43,182 bases of DNA from Rhodoferax sp. (GTDB lineage Bacteria > Pseudomonadota > Gammaproteobacteria > Burkholderiales > Burkholderiaceae_C). Below are positions 34,855-43,182 of the stretch, in pieces. The stretch covers positions 1-43,182 of the forward strand of contig JAUXWC010000156.1 in NCBI GenBank assembly GCA_030685025.1. The letters are read 5' to 3'. A program made the translations under genes and the position numbers. How positions within the stretch are numbered: position 1 is the stretch's first letter; every line of letters starts with the position of its first letter. The notes below the pieces were generated by a model, which had not been told where the DNA came from, searched no databases, and was given only the letters and a program-made list of their open reading frames with translations.

Positions 34855-37014
34855 ATGCCAAGCCTCCCCCGAAGAGAATTTTTGCGCCGACTCTCCCTCA
34901 CGATTGGCAGCGCTACCGTTGTGGGCTGTGGTGGCGGTGCCGCCGGCGGGGCTGAAGCGCCGCCCCCTTCGACGCCAAATCCGACACCTACGCCCACCCC
35001 GCCCACCCCGCCCACCGTACCTACTCCGACGCCAACACCAACAGGCCGTATGCGCTTCACGTTGACCAGTGTAAAGAGCTCGGTAATGGCACCGTTCACC
35101 TTGGGTTACGCGTTTCGCCAGGGTGATGTGCCGCTTGACCAGACGCTGGTGTCGGACCTTGCGAGCCTGCAGATTGTTCCCAAGAACCGTTGGCCTGACG
35201 GGTCGTTGAAGTTCGCCGTGATCGCGGGACGGGCGGCTCTGGCTGGGCATACGCCCTTGACCGTTTCCCTGACCAAGGGTGTGGCGCCGATTGCGCCCGC
35301 TTTGACTACCGCTGAGCTGGCTGCAACGGGGGTCACGGCCACCATCGACTGCGGCAGTTACGGCGCGGTTTCGTGGGCCGGGATGGACTGGAACAGTCCT
35401 TTCCAGGCCTGGATCAGCGGCCCGCAGATGTCATCGTGGGTCTACCGCAAGCCGGTGGGGTCGGACGCGCACCTGGTGGCCTGGCTGGAGGTGCGCCTGT
35501 TTGCGGGCGGCGCGGTCGAGGTCTTGCCCTGGATCGAGAATGGCTACTTGCGCGTGGCCGCGCCCAGCAACCGGTCGGCCAACTTTGCGTTTATGCTGGG
35601 TGGCTCGCAGCGATTCAGCGCCAGCATTGATCTGCCCAACCACTGCCGCACCCCACTGATTGCCGGCAGCGCGCTGTCGCACTGGCTGGGCGACGACCCT
35701 CAAGTCACGGCCACACACGACACCGCTTACATGCAGGCGACCGCGCTGGTGCCGTCGTACCGGGCCTCGGTGCCGTCCAACGCCAGCGCCATCGCTGCTG
35801 CGGTGGCAACCTACATGCCCTTGCAGCTGGGCAATCACTCCAGCGCCATGGGCATGGCGGGCTACCACGGATCAATCGGGCTGCTGGCGGAGTGGGATGT
35901 GCTCTACCTGACGGCGCCGAGCCAGAAGACCCATGCCAGCTTGATCGTCAACGCCTACGGGGCTGGGCGATATGGCATCCACTTTCGCGACGAATCAACC
36001 CAGCGTCCGCTTTTATTCTCCAGTTATCCCAACCTGGTGGTGGGGGGCGGCAGTGGCATCAGCTCGTCCGGGGCATCATCCAAGAGCAGCTACACGCCCA
36101 GCGCCACGGGCACCGCCCCGGCAACATGGGCCTCCAGCCATCACCCGTCGCTGGGCTATCTGGCCTATCTGGTCACCGGGCGTTGGTACTTCATGGAAGA
36201 AGTTCAGTTTGTTGCGACCTTGAACTACCTCAAGAACACCGACACACAGCGGCTACTGTCCCAAGGCGTGTTCCAGTCGGCTGCGGGCGCCAACACCACG
36301 CGCGGCGCGGCCTGGGCGCTTCGATCCTTGGCGCAAGCTGCCTGCGCCACGCCGGATGACGACACCGCGCTGCGCCAGGAGCTGCTTGCATCGCTGCAAG
36401 CGAATATCGACTGGAACCACGCGCGCTACGTCGCGCAGCCCAACAACCCCTTTGGCTGGGTCATGCCCTACAGCGACTACACCGGTGTCGGCGACGGCGT
36501 GTATGTCGAGGCGGCGTGGATGCAAGACTTCTATACCGCAGCCTTCGGCTACGCCAAGGCCTTGCAGCCCGCCATCTCCGAGGCAAGCAACCAGCGACTG
36601 ACAGAGTTCTTTGCCTGGAAGGCGCGCAGCATCGTGGGGCGGCTGGGCGGCGGCGCCGCAACCGACTACCTGTACGCGGACGCAGCGCAGTACACCGTTG
36701 CCGTGGCGCCCACCGATACCCCTGATTTCGTCACCGGCGCCGGCCCCTGGCACGCGGACTGGGGCGCCCTCTATGCAGCGACCCTGAAAGCGCCCAACCC
36801 CGGCACGGCACCGGGTCTGCGGGGCGGCAACTTCCCGGAAGCGAGCAGTTATTGGGGCAACCTGCAACCGGCCATTGCCTATGCGGTCCAGCACCAAGTG
36901 CCGGGCGCGGTGCAGGCCTATCAACGCCTGACCAGCGCGGCCAACTGGCGCCAATTGACATCGGGCTTTGATGCCAACCCGGTGTGGAGCGTGCGCCCGA
37001 TCCAGGAGCCGTGA
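34855..37014 (+). CDS. Tat lipoprotein with RIFT-barrel/lyase-like fold
   Basis: About 719 residues. The N-terminus PRREFLRRLSLT carries the twin-arginine motif and VVGC at Cys25 a lipobox, so it is predicted to be a Tat-exported lipoprotein. A proline/threonine linker (TPNPTPTPTPPTPPTVPTPT) follows. The sequence IVPKNRWPDGSLKFAVIAG (Trp113) resembles the RIFT-barrel N-domain of PcRGLX/YetA-type proteins, some of which are exo-acting polysaccharide lyases. The C-terminal half is alpha-helical (ALRSLAQAACAT, NPFGWVMPYSDY, YVEAAWMQDFYTAAFGYAKA), suiting an (alpha/alpha) toroid. ATG 34855 is chosen to place the RR motif early; ATG 34801 would add 18 residues. It is probably a surface or periplasmic enzyme acting on the cluster's own polymer. 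Catalytic residues not identified. Confidence 0.75.
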   Translation: MPSLPRREFLRRLSLTIGSATVVGCGGGAAGGAEAPPPSTPNPTPTPTPPTPPTVPTPTPTPTGRMRFTLTSVKSSVMAPFTLGYAFRQGDVPLDQTLVSDLASLQIVPKNRWPDGSLKFAVIAGRAALAGHTPLTVSLTKGVAPIAPALTTAELAATGVTATIDCGSYGAVSWAGMDWNSPFQAWISGPQMSSWVYRKPVGSDAHLVAWLEVRLFAGGAVEVLPWIENGYLRVAAPSNRSANFAFMLGGSQRFSASIDLPNHCRTPLIAGSALSHWLGDDPQVTATHDTAYMQATALVPSYRASVPSNASAIAAAVATYMPLQLGNHSSAMGMAGYHGSIGLLAEWDVLYLTAPSQKTHASLIVNAYGAGRYGIHFRDESTQRPLLFSSYPNLVVGGGSGISSSGASSKSSYTPSATGTAPATWASSHHPSLGYLAYLVTGRWYFMEEVQFVATLNYLKNTDTQRLLSQGVFQSAAGANTTRGAAWALRSLAQAACATPDDDTALRQELLASLQANIDWNHARYVAQPNNPFGWVMPYSDYTGVGDGVYVEAAWMQDFYTAAFGYAKALQPAISEASNQRLTEFFAWKARSIVGRLGGGAATDYLYADAAQYTVAVAPTDTPDFVTGAGPWHADWGALYAATLKAPNPGTAPGLRGGNFPEASSYWGNLQPAIAYAVQHQVPGAVQAYQRLTSAANWRQLTSGFDANPVWSVRPIQEP

Positions 37015-37032
37015 GCGGCCATTCAAATCAAC

Positions 37033-38352
37033 ATGACCCCAGCAAGCAAACAACTCCCGTCCACATCCCTTGCGGCGAACACGCGCCGCGATTTCCTGCG
37101 CCTGTCAGCGCTTCCGGCCGGCGCGTTGCTGCTGACAGCTTGCGGCGGCGGGTCCAGTGCCTCGGCCGTTGAATCACCGCCGTCGCCGCCTCCCGAGGTG
37201 GTCCCGACACCCACCCCCAATCCGACACCGACACCGACACCAACGCCCGAGCCCTCGCCGGTTACGCCGCCGCCGCAAAGTGGCCCACTGCCCGCTTGGG
37301 TGGCGGCCTTGCCGTTGTGGCAATGGCACGAGATTCCAAACACGGCGCTGTCCAGTGTCGACCCGGCGGTGCGACCGCTTGGGGCGACCGGCCCACGCTC
37401 GAAGATTGACGCCTGGTGTGGCGCGGCGCTGAAACGCCAAGGCAGCGTCTATATGCTGGGTGCAGCAGGGGGGCACGGCGACTATGTTGGCAACGAAGTG
37501 GACGCCTTGCAGCTCAACACTGCCACACCGCAATGGGTGCAGTTGCGAGGTCCGTCGGCCAACGCTGATGTCCTCAACGTCTCGCAGTTCTACCTTGATG
37601 GGCGCCCGGCTGCCACGCATACTTACTACACTACCCAGTTCATCGACTCACTAAACCGGATGATGGTGTTTGGAGGCGGGGGCCTGAATGGACCGTTCCC
37701 GGCGCCACCGAGCGACTTCCCTTACAAGGGTGACAAACGCTCGTTCAGCTTTGACCTGGTGAGGGGCGACTGGGACGCACCGGACTACGTGGCGCTGTTT
37801 CCCGGCACGGGGGATTTGACCGCCTCTCTGTGCGTCAAACATCCTTGGACTGACGACGTGTACTACTCCAGAAGTTATGGTTTCGGTTGGTACCGCTGGA
37901 CTCGAGTGTCCAACACCTGGACTCGGTTGTCAGACGTATCCAAGTCACCGTGGTACGCCGGCTGCGCCATCGACCCGTTGCGCAACCGCATGCTGCTGGT
38001 TGGCGGCTACAGCGCATCGGCTCCCGAGGTGCGTGGCCTTGATGGCACACCCATCGCCGCTGTGTTCTCGGGCTTGGGTGCGGGTGCGTTGACGCTCAGC
38101 GGCTACCCGTGCGTGACCTATGACGAAACCAACGATCGCTACATGGTGGCGTTCAATTCGGGCGCGTTAATCAAGGTCCTGCGCGTGCATCCTGAAACCT
38201 GGCGCGTGGATGAGCCGACCCTGACCGGTGTCGTCCCGGCTGCCCGACCGAATGGCCTGCACAATGCAATGCAATATGTGCCTGAACTCAGGGGCTTTGT
38301 CGTCGCGAACCGGTACGACGGCAGCGTAATCTTTGTGCGAACAGCAAGTTAG
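37033..38352 (+). CDS. Tat lipoprotein with kelch-like beta-propeller
   Basis: 439 residues. TRRDFLRLSALPAG is a twin-arginine motif and LLTAC at Cys37 a lipobox. A linker rich in Pro-Thr repeats (PTPTPNPTPTPTPTPEPSP) leads to repeated blades with a kelch-like pattern (YMLGAAGGHGDYVGNEVDAL, MMVFGGGGLNGPF, MLLVGGYSASAPEV). Such beta-propellers bind or oxidise carbohydrates, for example galactose-oxidase relatives. It lies 18 bases after the preceding lipoprotein gene, which shares the twin-arginine plus Pro-Thr linker design, so the two are likely co-made and co-located. No catalytic Cys-Tyr cofactor of galactose oxidase is recognised. Confidence 0.78.
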   Translation: MTPASKQLPSTSLAANTRRDFLRLSALPAGALLLTACGGGSSASAVESPPSPPPEVVPTPTPNPTPTPTPTPEPSPVTPPPQSGPLPAWVAALPLWQWHEIPNTALSSVDPAVRPLGATGPRSKIDAWCGAALKRQGSVYMLGAAGGHGDYVGNEVDALQLNTATPQWVQLRGPSANADVLNVSQFYLDGRPAATHTYYTTQFIDSLNRMMVFGGGGLNGPFPAPPSDFPYKGDKRSFSFDLVRGDWDAPDYVALFPGTGDLTASLCVKHPWTDDVYYSRSYGFGWYRWTRVSNTWTRLSDVSKSPWYAGCAIDPLRNRMLLVGGYSASAPEVRGLDGTPIAAVFSGLGAGALTLSGYPCVTYDETNDRYMVAFNSGALIKVLRVHPETWRVDEPTLTGVVPAARPNGLHNAMQYVPELRGFVVANRYDGSVIFVRTAS

Positions 38353-38359
38353 GTATCCA

Positions 38360-39067
38360 ATGTCAGCCTGTCCGTCTGTCGTTCCGAACCCCATAGACCA
38401 GCGCGGCGCGGCGTACACCACACCACGCCCCGATGTTTTCGAAATGGTGCCCGTCTCCGCGCGCCAAATTCTGGATGTGGGGTGTAGCAACGGTGCCCTG
38501 GGGCGCAGCTTGTTGGCTGGGCGTTCTGATCGAAACGTCTGCGGGATCGAGTTTGACCCCACCTTCGCTACCGAGGCCGCAAACCACCTTGATTACGTGG
38601 TTACGGCCGATCTCAATCTGCTCGATTTCGATGAGGCTTTGGCGGATCGACGATTTGACTGCATCATCTTCGCCGATGTACTGGAACATCTGATCGAGCC
38701 GCGCCACTGCTTGGTGCAAGCGAGCAGATTCCTGCGGCCGGGCGGATGTGTGGTGGTGAGTCTGCCCAATATCCGACACCTGTCTGCGCTGCTTGCGATC
38801 TTCCTCAGTGGACGTTTTCCCCAGCGTGATCGAGGAATTTTTGATCGCACGCATATGCGTTGGTTCACTATTGCCGATGCATATGCGCTGCTGTCTGGCT
38901 GTGGGCTCCAAGTGTCTTCAATGGGGTTGGCGCTGCGTTGGGGGGACCGCGGCGGGGGGCGCCTGAACCGCCTGTTGAATGCGCTTCCGAAATTCGTGCA
39001 GCAGTGGGCGCCGGTTCGCGAGTTCCTGACCTACCAGTTGTGCTTGCGAGCCGAAGTCCGTCCATGA
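38360..39067 (+). CDS. Class I SAM-dependent methyltransferase
   Basis: 235 residues. SAM-binding motif I is ARQILDVGCSNGALGRSLLA. Later come VCGIEFDPTFATEAANHLD, RFDCIIFADVLEHLIEPRHC (motif II region) and RFLRPGGCVVVSLPNIRHLS, all typical of the Methyltransf_23/11 group. It starts at ATG 38360, eight bases after the kelch gene, and its stop overlaps the next start by four bases (ATGA). Likely methylates a sugar or lipid-linked intermediate. Target unknown. Confidence 0.9.
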   Translation: MSACPSVVPNPIDQRGAAYTTPRPDVFEMVPVSARQILDVGCSNGALGRSLLAGRSDRNVCGIEFDPTFATEAANHLDYVVTADLNLLDFDEALADRRFDCIIFADVLEHLIEPRHCLVQASRFLRPGGCVVVSLPNIRHLSALLAIFLSGRFPQRDRGIFDRTHMRWFTIADAYALLSGCGLQVSSMGLALRWGDRGGGRLNRLLNALPKFVQQWAPVREFLTYQLCLRAEVRP

Positions 39068-40155
39068 CCGTCAAACGTGTTGGGTTCGTGCTGTGCTCGA
39101 ACCAGGCGCAGCCGATTCCGAGCACTCGGATCGCGGCACTCAGAATGCTGCCGTTCCTGGCGACGCTGGGGATGCAGCCCTTGGTCTTACATGAACCGCA
39201 ACAGCCGGACGAAACGCCTGATCTGACGGGGGTGGCGCAGCGGGTGATCGAGCAAGGCTGTGATGTCGTGGTGCTACAAAAGGTCCACGGCCCCAGCGCC
39301 GTTCACTTGGCCCGTCAGTTGAGTGCTTCGGGTGTGCGCACGGTCTTCCTGGTCTGCGACTTGGTGGACATAGCCATGTCAGAGGCGACCGATGCGACGG
39401 TCGTCGTCACGGACTACCTCAAGTCGCTTCACCCGGTGGCGCTGCAGTCGAAGATCCATGTCGTTCACGACGGTATCGAGCAACCGCATCAATGCAAAGA
39501 CGATTCCATTCTGTTGGCGAGGTCGGAGGACCAACACCTTCGAGCGGTACTCGTCACGTCGGCCTCTCTTGATCGCTTGCCAGTCCTGGTGCGACCGCCG
39601 GCGTGGTTGCGGGTTCGAATTGTGGGCCAATATGCAAGTGGACTTCGCCGGCTTCGTCAAATTGGTTGGACATGGCGCGTGCAACCGCCACAAAGGCGAC
39701 TGGACTATATGCGTTTTCTGGTCGATCACCGGATCGAGTGTGTGCCGTGGGGTGCGCAGCGGGTGTACCGGGAGATGATGCTCGCGGATATAGGCGTGAT
39801 CCCAATCGAGGTGTCGCCGGCCAATTCGGCCAACGGCCTGACGGACGCATGCTTGCTCAAATCAGAGAACAGGTTGACCATGAAGATGTCGATGGGTCTT
39901 CCGGTTGTCGCGACCGCAATTCCGTCCTATGAGACTGTGATCGATCAAGGAGTCAATGGATTTCTAGCGCGTTCGAGGCCCGATTGGAACGCCTGTCTGG
40001 CGGCGTTGCGTGATCCCGGACGTCGACGCGAGATGGGCCTGGCCGCGCGCGCGTCGGTGGCAAGCCGTTTCTCAACGGAAGCGCAGGCTGCCGAATTGGT
40101 TACGGTGTTGAAGACACTACCAAGTCAACTGAGCGTCCGGCAAGCGCGGCGCTGA
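39064..40155 (+). CDS. Glycosyltransferase family 4-like
   Basis: 363 residues. The C-terminal part is GT-B type: ECVPWGAQRVYREMMLADIG, VIPIEVSPANSANG, SENRLTMKMSMGLPVVATAI and ETVIDQGVNGFLARSRPDW. The acidic Glu of ETVIDQG corresponds to the EX7E-like motif. The N-terminal part has GFVLCSNQAQPIPSTRIAAL, then VVVLQKVHG. It overlaps the methyltransferase stop (ATGA) and is the last gene of this plus-strand run. It should transfer a sugar from a nucleotide donor to the growing polymer or lipid carrier. The convergent flippase gene ends 18 bases away. Confidence 0.87.
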   Translation: MTVKRVGFVLCSNQAQPIPSTRIAALRMLPFLATLGMQPLVLHEPQQPDETPDLTGVAQRVIEQGCDVVVLQKVHGPSAVHLARQLSASGVRTVFLVCDLVDIAMSEATDATVVVTDYLKSLHPVALQSKIHVVHDGIEQPHQCKDDSILLARSEDQHLRAVLVTSASLDRLPVLVRPPAWLRVRIVGQYASGLRRLRQIGWTWRVQPPQRRLDYMRFLVDHRIECVPWGAQRVYREMMLADIGVIPIEVSPANSANGLTDACLLKSENRLTMKMSMGLPVVATAIPSYETVIDQGVNGFLARSRPDWNACLAALRDPGRRREMGLAARASVASRFSTEAQAAELVTVLKTLPSQLSVRQARR

Positions 40156-40173
40156 AGTGCTCTGCGGCCCAAC

Positions 40174-41625
40174 TCAGGGCGCATCATCGGGCGTTGACCC
40201 GAGCCGCTCCAGGACTTTGGTGATTTCCGTGCGCAGCGGGTGCTTGACTACGATAATGCCCAGGAAGAACCCAGCCAGGCCCAGCGTGCCACCCATCACC
40301 AATGGCATCAGGGCCGCATCGGGATGGGCCCCATACACCCACAGCGCCAGGGCCGGGCCCATGCCGGCCAGCAGCGCCACCACCATGCTTCGGCGCAGCG
40401 TGCGCAGCAAGTCCCGCAGCGGCAGTTCAATGTGAATCGACGTTGCGCGCAACCACAAGGTGGCGCTGACGGCGGCCGATGCGATCATCGCCAGGCCCAT
40501 CACGAACAGCCCTTGCGACGCACCAATCGATGCGAAGAAGACGCTTTGCAGCGCGCTGGTGATGGTGACGCGGGCGATCACGGTCACCGCACCCGAGGAC
40601 AGCAGAGCGGTGTGGCACAGCGAGGCTGGCACGACAAAGGCCATTGCCACCGCCAGCAAGCGCGCCAGGTCCACCGCCTCGTCCCACTGAGGGCCGTACA
40701 GCACACGGATGATGGGGTGCGCCAGACACACCACCGCCAGGCAGAACGACCAGCCAAACGCCGTGACGTAGGCGGTGGCCTTGAGAAAAGGTTCCACAAA
40801 GCTGCCGCGTTCGCGCGACTGACGTGCGAACCAGGGCAGGCATACGGCACCCACCGCGTCGACAAACAAGCGATGAAACATCTGCACCAAACCGCTGGCG
40901 CGCGAGTACAAACCTGCTGCGGTCAGGCTTTGCAGCTTGCCCAGCAGCAGCTCGGGCGCGCTGGCCGACGCGGTGCCCACAATCGAGCTGGCCGTGAGCT
41001 GCGAGCCGAACACCAGCACCCGCCTGATCTCGGCCACGCCCGGTAGCCATGGAAAGGTCTTGGGCCGGTAGTAAACCGACATCAAGGCATTGACCACGGT
41101 AGAGGTCAGTGAGCCATAGGCCAGACTAATCGGGCCAAACCCTTGCCACGCCAACCAGGTGGCGACCAGGGCGCCGCTGGCCGACGAAGAGAATCGAATC
41201 AGGGCAATGCTCTCGAACTGCATTTCCCGCATCAACCAGGCGTAGGTGAGCGACCCAAATGGGTTGATGGCGTAGTTCAGGGCCACCACCAGCATGATGT
41301 TGCGCATGCGCGGTTCGTCGTAGAACACCGCCACCGGATAACTGACCAGCAACACCAGGCCAGCCAGCAACAGGCCCAGACCCAACTGGACTGCCCACAC
41401 CGCGCGAATGCGTTCGGTGGTCAGGTCTTTTTCCTGCACCAGGTACTGGCCGGCGCCCATGTCGCGCACGGTGGCCACAAACATCAACAGCACCATGGTG
41501 ACGGAGAACACACCAATCTCGGTCGGCGTCAACAGGCGGGCGATGGCCATCGACGACACCACGGCAATCAGCAAGCTGGCGTAGCGATCCAGAAACGAGA
41601 AGAACAGCGACCGGCGGGTGGTCAT
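40174..41625 (-). CDS. Wzx-like oligosaccharide flippase
   Basis: 483 residues with many hydrophobic helices (for example SLLIAVVSSMAIARLLTPTE, VALNYAINPFGSLTYAWLMR), typical of the MOP-superfamily polysaccharide transporters (PF01943/PF13440). The N-terminal RSLFFSFLDRYASLL and TEIGVFSVTMVLLMFV match the family. It moves lipid-linked repeat units across the inner membrane. It starts at ATG 41625, five bases downstream of the glycosyltransferase gene, so the two are co-transcribed on the minus strand. Confidence 0.92.
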   Translation of the reverse strand: MTTRRSLFFSFLDRYASLLIAVVSSMAIARLLTPTEIGVFSVTMVLLMFVATVRDMGAGQYLVQEKDLTTERIRAVWAVQLGLGLLLAGLVLLVSYPVAVFYDEPRMRNIMLVVALNYAINPFGSLTYAWLMREMQFESIALIRFSSSASGALVATWLAWQGFGPISLAYGSLTSTVVNALMSVYYRPKTFPWLPGVAEIRRVLVFGSQLTASSIVGTASASAPELLLGKLQSLTAAGLYSRASGLVQMFHRLFVDAVGAVCLPWFARQSRERGSFVEPFLKATAYVTAFGWSFCLAVVCLAHPIIRVLYGPQWDEAVDLARLLAVAMAFVVPASLCHTALLSSGAVTVIARVTITSALQSVFFASIGASQGLFVMGLAMIASAAVSATLWLRATSIHIELPLRDLLRTLRRSMVVALLAGMGPALALWVYGAHPDAALMPLVMGGTLGLAGFFLGIIVVKHPLRTEITKVLERLGSTPDDAP

Positions 41626-41630
41626 GAACT

Positions 41631-42899
41631 TCAGCGCGTACCGACCGTGGATGAGCGGGCGGTCGTCGCCTGCACCAACAAGTCGGCCAAAACTCGCGAG
41701 CGCCCGCGTCGGGACGCCTGCTCAACCGCCAGCGCCTGCGGCAACTCGGTTTTGCCAGCACGCCAGTCGCGTACCAGTCGTGGCAGCACTTGGGTGATCT
41801 CGTCGACCGAGTCGAGCCGGGCGATGTCATGCAGCCCGGCGCGGCGCAGCACATCGGCGGTGTCGCCGGCCGGGTCGGTCAGCGCCAGAATCGGTCGGCC
41901 GGCCCGCAGGTATTCATAAATCTTGGCCGGGATCTGGGCATTGCAGTTGCTGGCTTGCATCACCAGCAGCGCGTCCACCGCCATCATCTCCGCCAGCGCT
42001 TCGCGGTAGGCAATGGCGGGGCACAGTTCGATGAAGTCCTGTGCATCTTGCGCTTGCGCCAGCGTCCGCAGCAGATCGTCGTGCACCGATGCCCGAAAAC
42101 GGATGCGCAAATCATCGGGCGTCAGGGTGCCGGAGCGCTTGAGCTGACCGAGCGCCGCAAAGAGCTGCGTCGGGTCGCGCTCCGATGGGTAGACGATGCC
42201 GCTGTGCAGCATCACCAGCGGGCGTTGCGCCACTTGCGGCGCGTGGCTGGGCGGGGGCGGCGCGCTGGCGAAGCTTTCCTCGTCGTAGCCGTTCTCCAGC
42301 ACCTGCATGCGCTGCGCGGCGTCGGGGAAACGTTGTTGGTAGATGCGGGCGGCGCCCGGCGTGGTGAAGACACAGCAGTGCGCGTGCGCGGCCACATCGG
42401 CTTCGATGTCCCGAAACATTTGCCGGGTGCGCAGATCAGCGGGATAGTCGTCCTGGGCCATCGGGTCGCGAAAGTCGGCAATCCAGGGCAGGCCACTCTT
42501 GCGCTGCAGGGCGGAGGCGATCACATGCGCGGTGGCAATCGGGTAGGTGGACCAAATCGCGTCGGGCTTGAACTCGTTGATCATCTTGAGGCCTTCGCGC
42601 ACGGCCGCATACTTCCAACTGATCCAGCGGTCCGGGCGGGCCATCCAGCCCAGGTAGCGACCGGCCACCTGCAGGTGGCGCGCGGTGTCCAGCGCAAAGG
42701 CGCGGCGCACCACGGTGTCGGGCGGAACCTCGGCCAACAGGTCGGTTCCGGTGTTTTCATAGGCACGCGGATGCGTGCTCAAGACCAGGGGCTGCCAACC
42801 CAGGGCCGGCAAATGCTGTACAAAACGCAGGGTGCGCTGGATGCCACTGCTGCCCGCCAAGGGCGGGAAGTGGTAGGCAATCATCAAGACTCGTTTCAC
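41631..42899 (-). CDS. Glycosyltransferase family 4
   Basis: 422 residues. MIAYHFPPLAGSSGIQRTLR at the N-terminus is the classic GT4 (WcaI-like) start. PWIADFRDPMAQDD, HSGIVYPSERDPTQ, and the C-domain VDALLVMQASNCNAQIPAKI with KIYEYLRAGRPILAL (EX7E-type site) follow. It starts at GTG 42899; no in-frame ATG fits the family. Paired with the Wzx-like flippase, it is probably part of repeat-unit assembly. The divergent membrane-protein gene starts 104 bases away. Confidence 0.9.
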   Translation of the reverse strand: MKRVLMIAYHFPPLAGSSGIQRTLRFVQHLPALGWQPLVLSTHPRAYENTGTDLLAEVPPDTVVRRAFALDTARHLQVAGRYLGWMARPDRWISWKYAAVREGLKMINEFKPDAIWSTYPIATAHVIASALQRKSGLPWIADFRDPMAQDDYPADLRTRQMFRDIEADVAAHAHCCVFTTPGAARIYQQRFPDAAQRMQVLENGYDEESFASAPPPPSHAPQVAQRPLVMLHSGIVYPSERDPTQLFAALGQLKRSGTLTPDDLRIRFRASVHDDLLRTLAQAQDAQDFIELCPAIAYREALAEMMAVDALLVMQASNCNAQIPAKIYEYLRAGRPILALTDPAGDTADVLRRAGLHDIARLDSVDEITQVLPRLVRDWRAGKTELPQALAVEQASRRGRSRVLADLLVQATTARSSTVGTR

Positions 42900-43003
42900 G
42901 CATGCTCCAGTGGGCTTAAGTTTGCTTGTCCAGATCGACGCATGGTAAAAGGTGCGCTGGCTGACCGCTGCGGGTTGCGCCAGCGAAAGATCGGAAGGAT
43001 TCT

Positions 43004-43182
43004 ATGGCAGAGTATGCACAAGCACCCGGCAGCCCGCGCCTCCAACCTGCCCGGCGCCCGGCCCTGTTGGCGGCCGTGCTGGCCGTGTTGTGCGGTGTCG
43101 CGGCGCTGGCGCTGGCACTGCACTACCCGCTTTGGCCCGCGGCCATGACTGTGCTGGTGCTGGTGGGCGGTGCGGCTTTCTT
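43004..43182 (+). CDS. Membrane protein, 3' end beyond window
   Basis: A 59-codon open frame runs off the window. It begins MAEYAQAPGSPRLQPARRPA, followed by two hydrophobic helices (LLAAVLAVLCGVAALALAL and AAMTVLVLVGGAAFF). GGAAGG at 42993-42998 is a good ribosome-binding site. Divergent from the glycosyltransferase gene. Given its neighbours it could be a polymerase or ligase of the O-antigen type, but too little is visible to say. Confidence 0.7.
   Translation, partial: MAEYAQAPGSPRLQPARRPALLAAVLAVLCGVAALALALHYPLWPAAMTVLVLVGGAAF

Overview
The window looks like chromosome from a high-GC betaproteobacterium, most likely a Comamonadaceae member (Rhodoferax/Polaromonas-like). This rests on protein style, a zwf/pgi/tal/hexR sugar-phosphate block and short dispersed palindromic repeats. 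It is inference, since no 16S or other marker lies in the window.

Region 1 (1-5.5 kb) is a CRISPR island. It holds a perfect 36-bp palindrome, a frameshifted glycine-zipper lipoprotein gene, then cas1, a second Cas1-like gene that has lost the catalytic histidine, and cas2. A short leader follows, then an array of 21 identical 36-bp repeats. No effector (cas3, cas9, cas10, cas6 etc.) is present. Beyond the last perfect repeat lies a RelE/HigB-type toxin-antitoxin pair, then one strongly degenerate CRISPR repeat abutting a thioesterase gene that has lost its 5' end. The toxin-antitoxin cassette therefore appears to sit inside the distal part of the array.

Region 2 (5.5-18.1 kb) is core metabolism: PduO-type cobalamin adenosyltransferase, an FAD-linked D-lactate/glycolate-type dehydrogenase, a secreted isoamylase, RecQ, a HAD phosphatase, Pgi, transaldolase, then divergent zwf and hexR. 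Intergenic spaces carry two families of dispersed palindromes. One of them shows a compensatory stem change between copies.

Region 3 (18.2-19.4 kb) is a ParE-type toxin-antitoxin pair and an internally shortened DUF808 membrane protein.

Region 4 (19.4-43.2 kb) is a large cell-surface polymer cluster and the most interesting part. It contains a double GNAT (BioF2/FemAB-like) protein, a TPR protein, a DegT-type PLP enzyme, a frameshifted GNAT protein, and four tandem copies of an unusual fusion. Each fusion is a MurF-like ligase without the UDP-substrate domain, a four-cysteine knuckle, and a peptidyl-tRNA-hydrolase domain. Then come two opposing sugar-transfer-type ATP-grasp proteins, two Tat-type lipoproteins (a RIFT-barrel/toroid lyase-like protein and a kelch-like protein), a methyltransferase, two glycosyltransferases, a Wzx-like flippase and the start of a membrane protein. 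The four fusions alternate in subtype A-B-A-B. My inference is that the cluster builds a polysaccharide decorated or cross-linked with amino acids or short peptides. The fusions would form amide bonds, the GNAT proteins would transfer acyl or aminoacyl groups, the flippase would export, and the lipoproteins would trim or bind the product outside.
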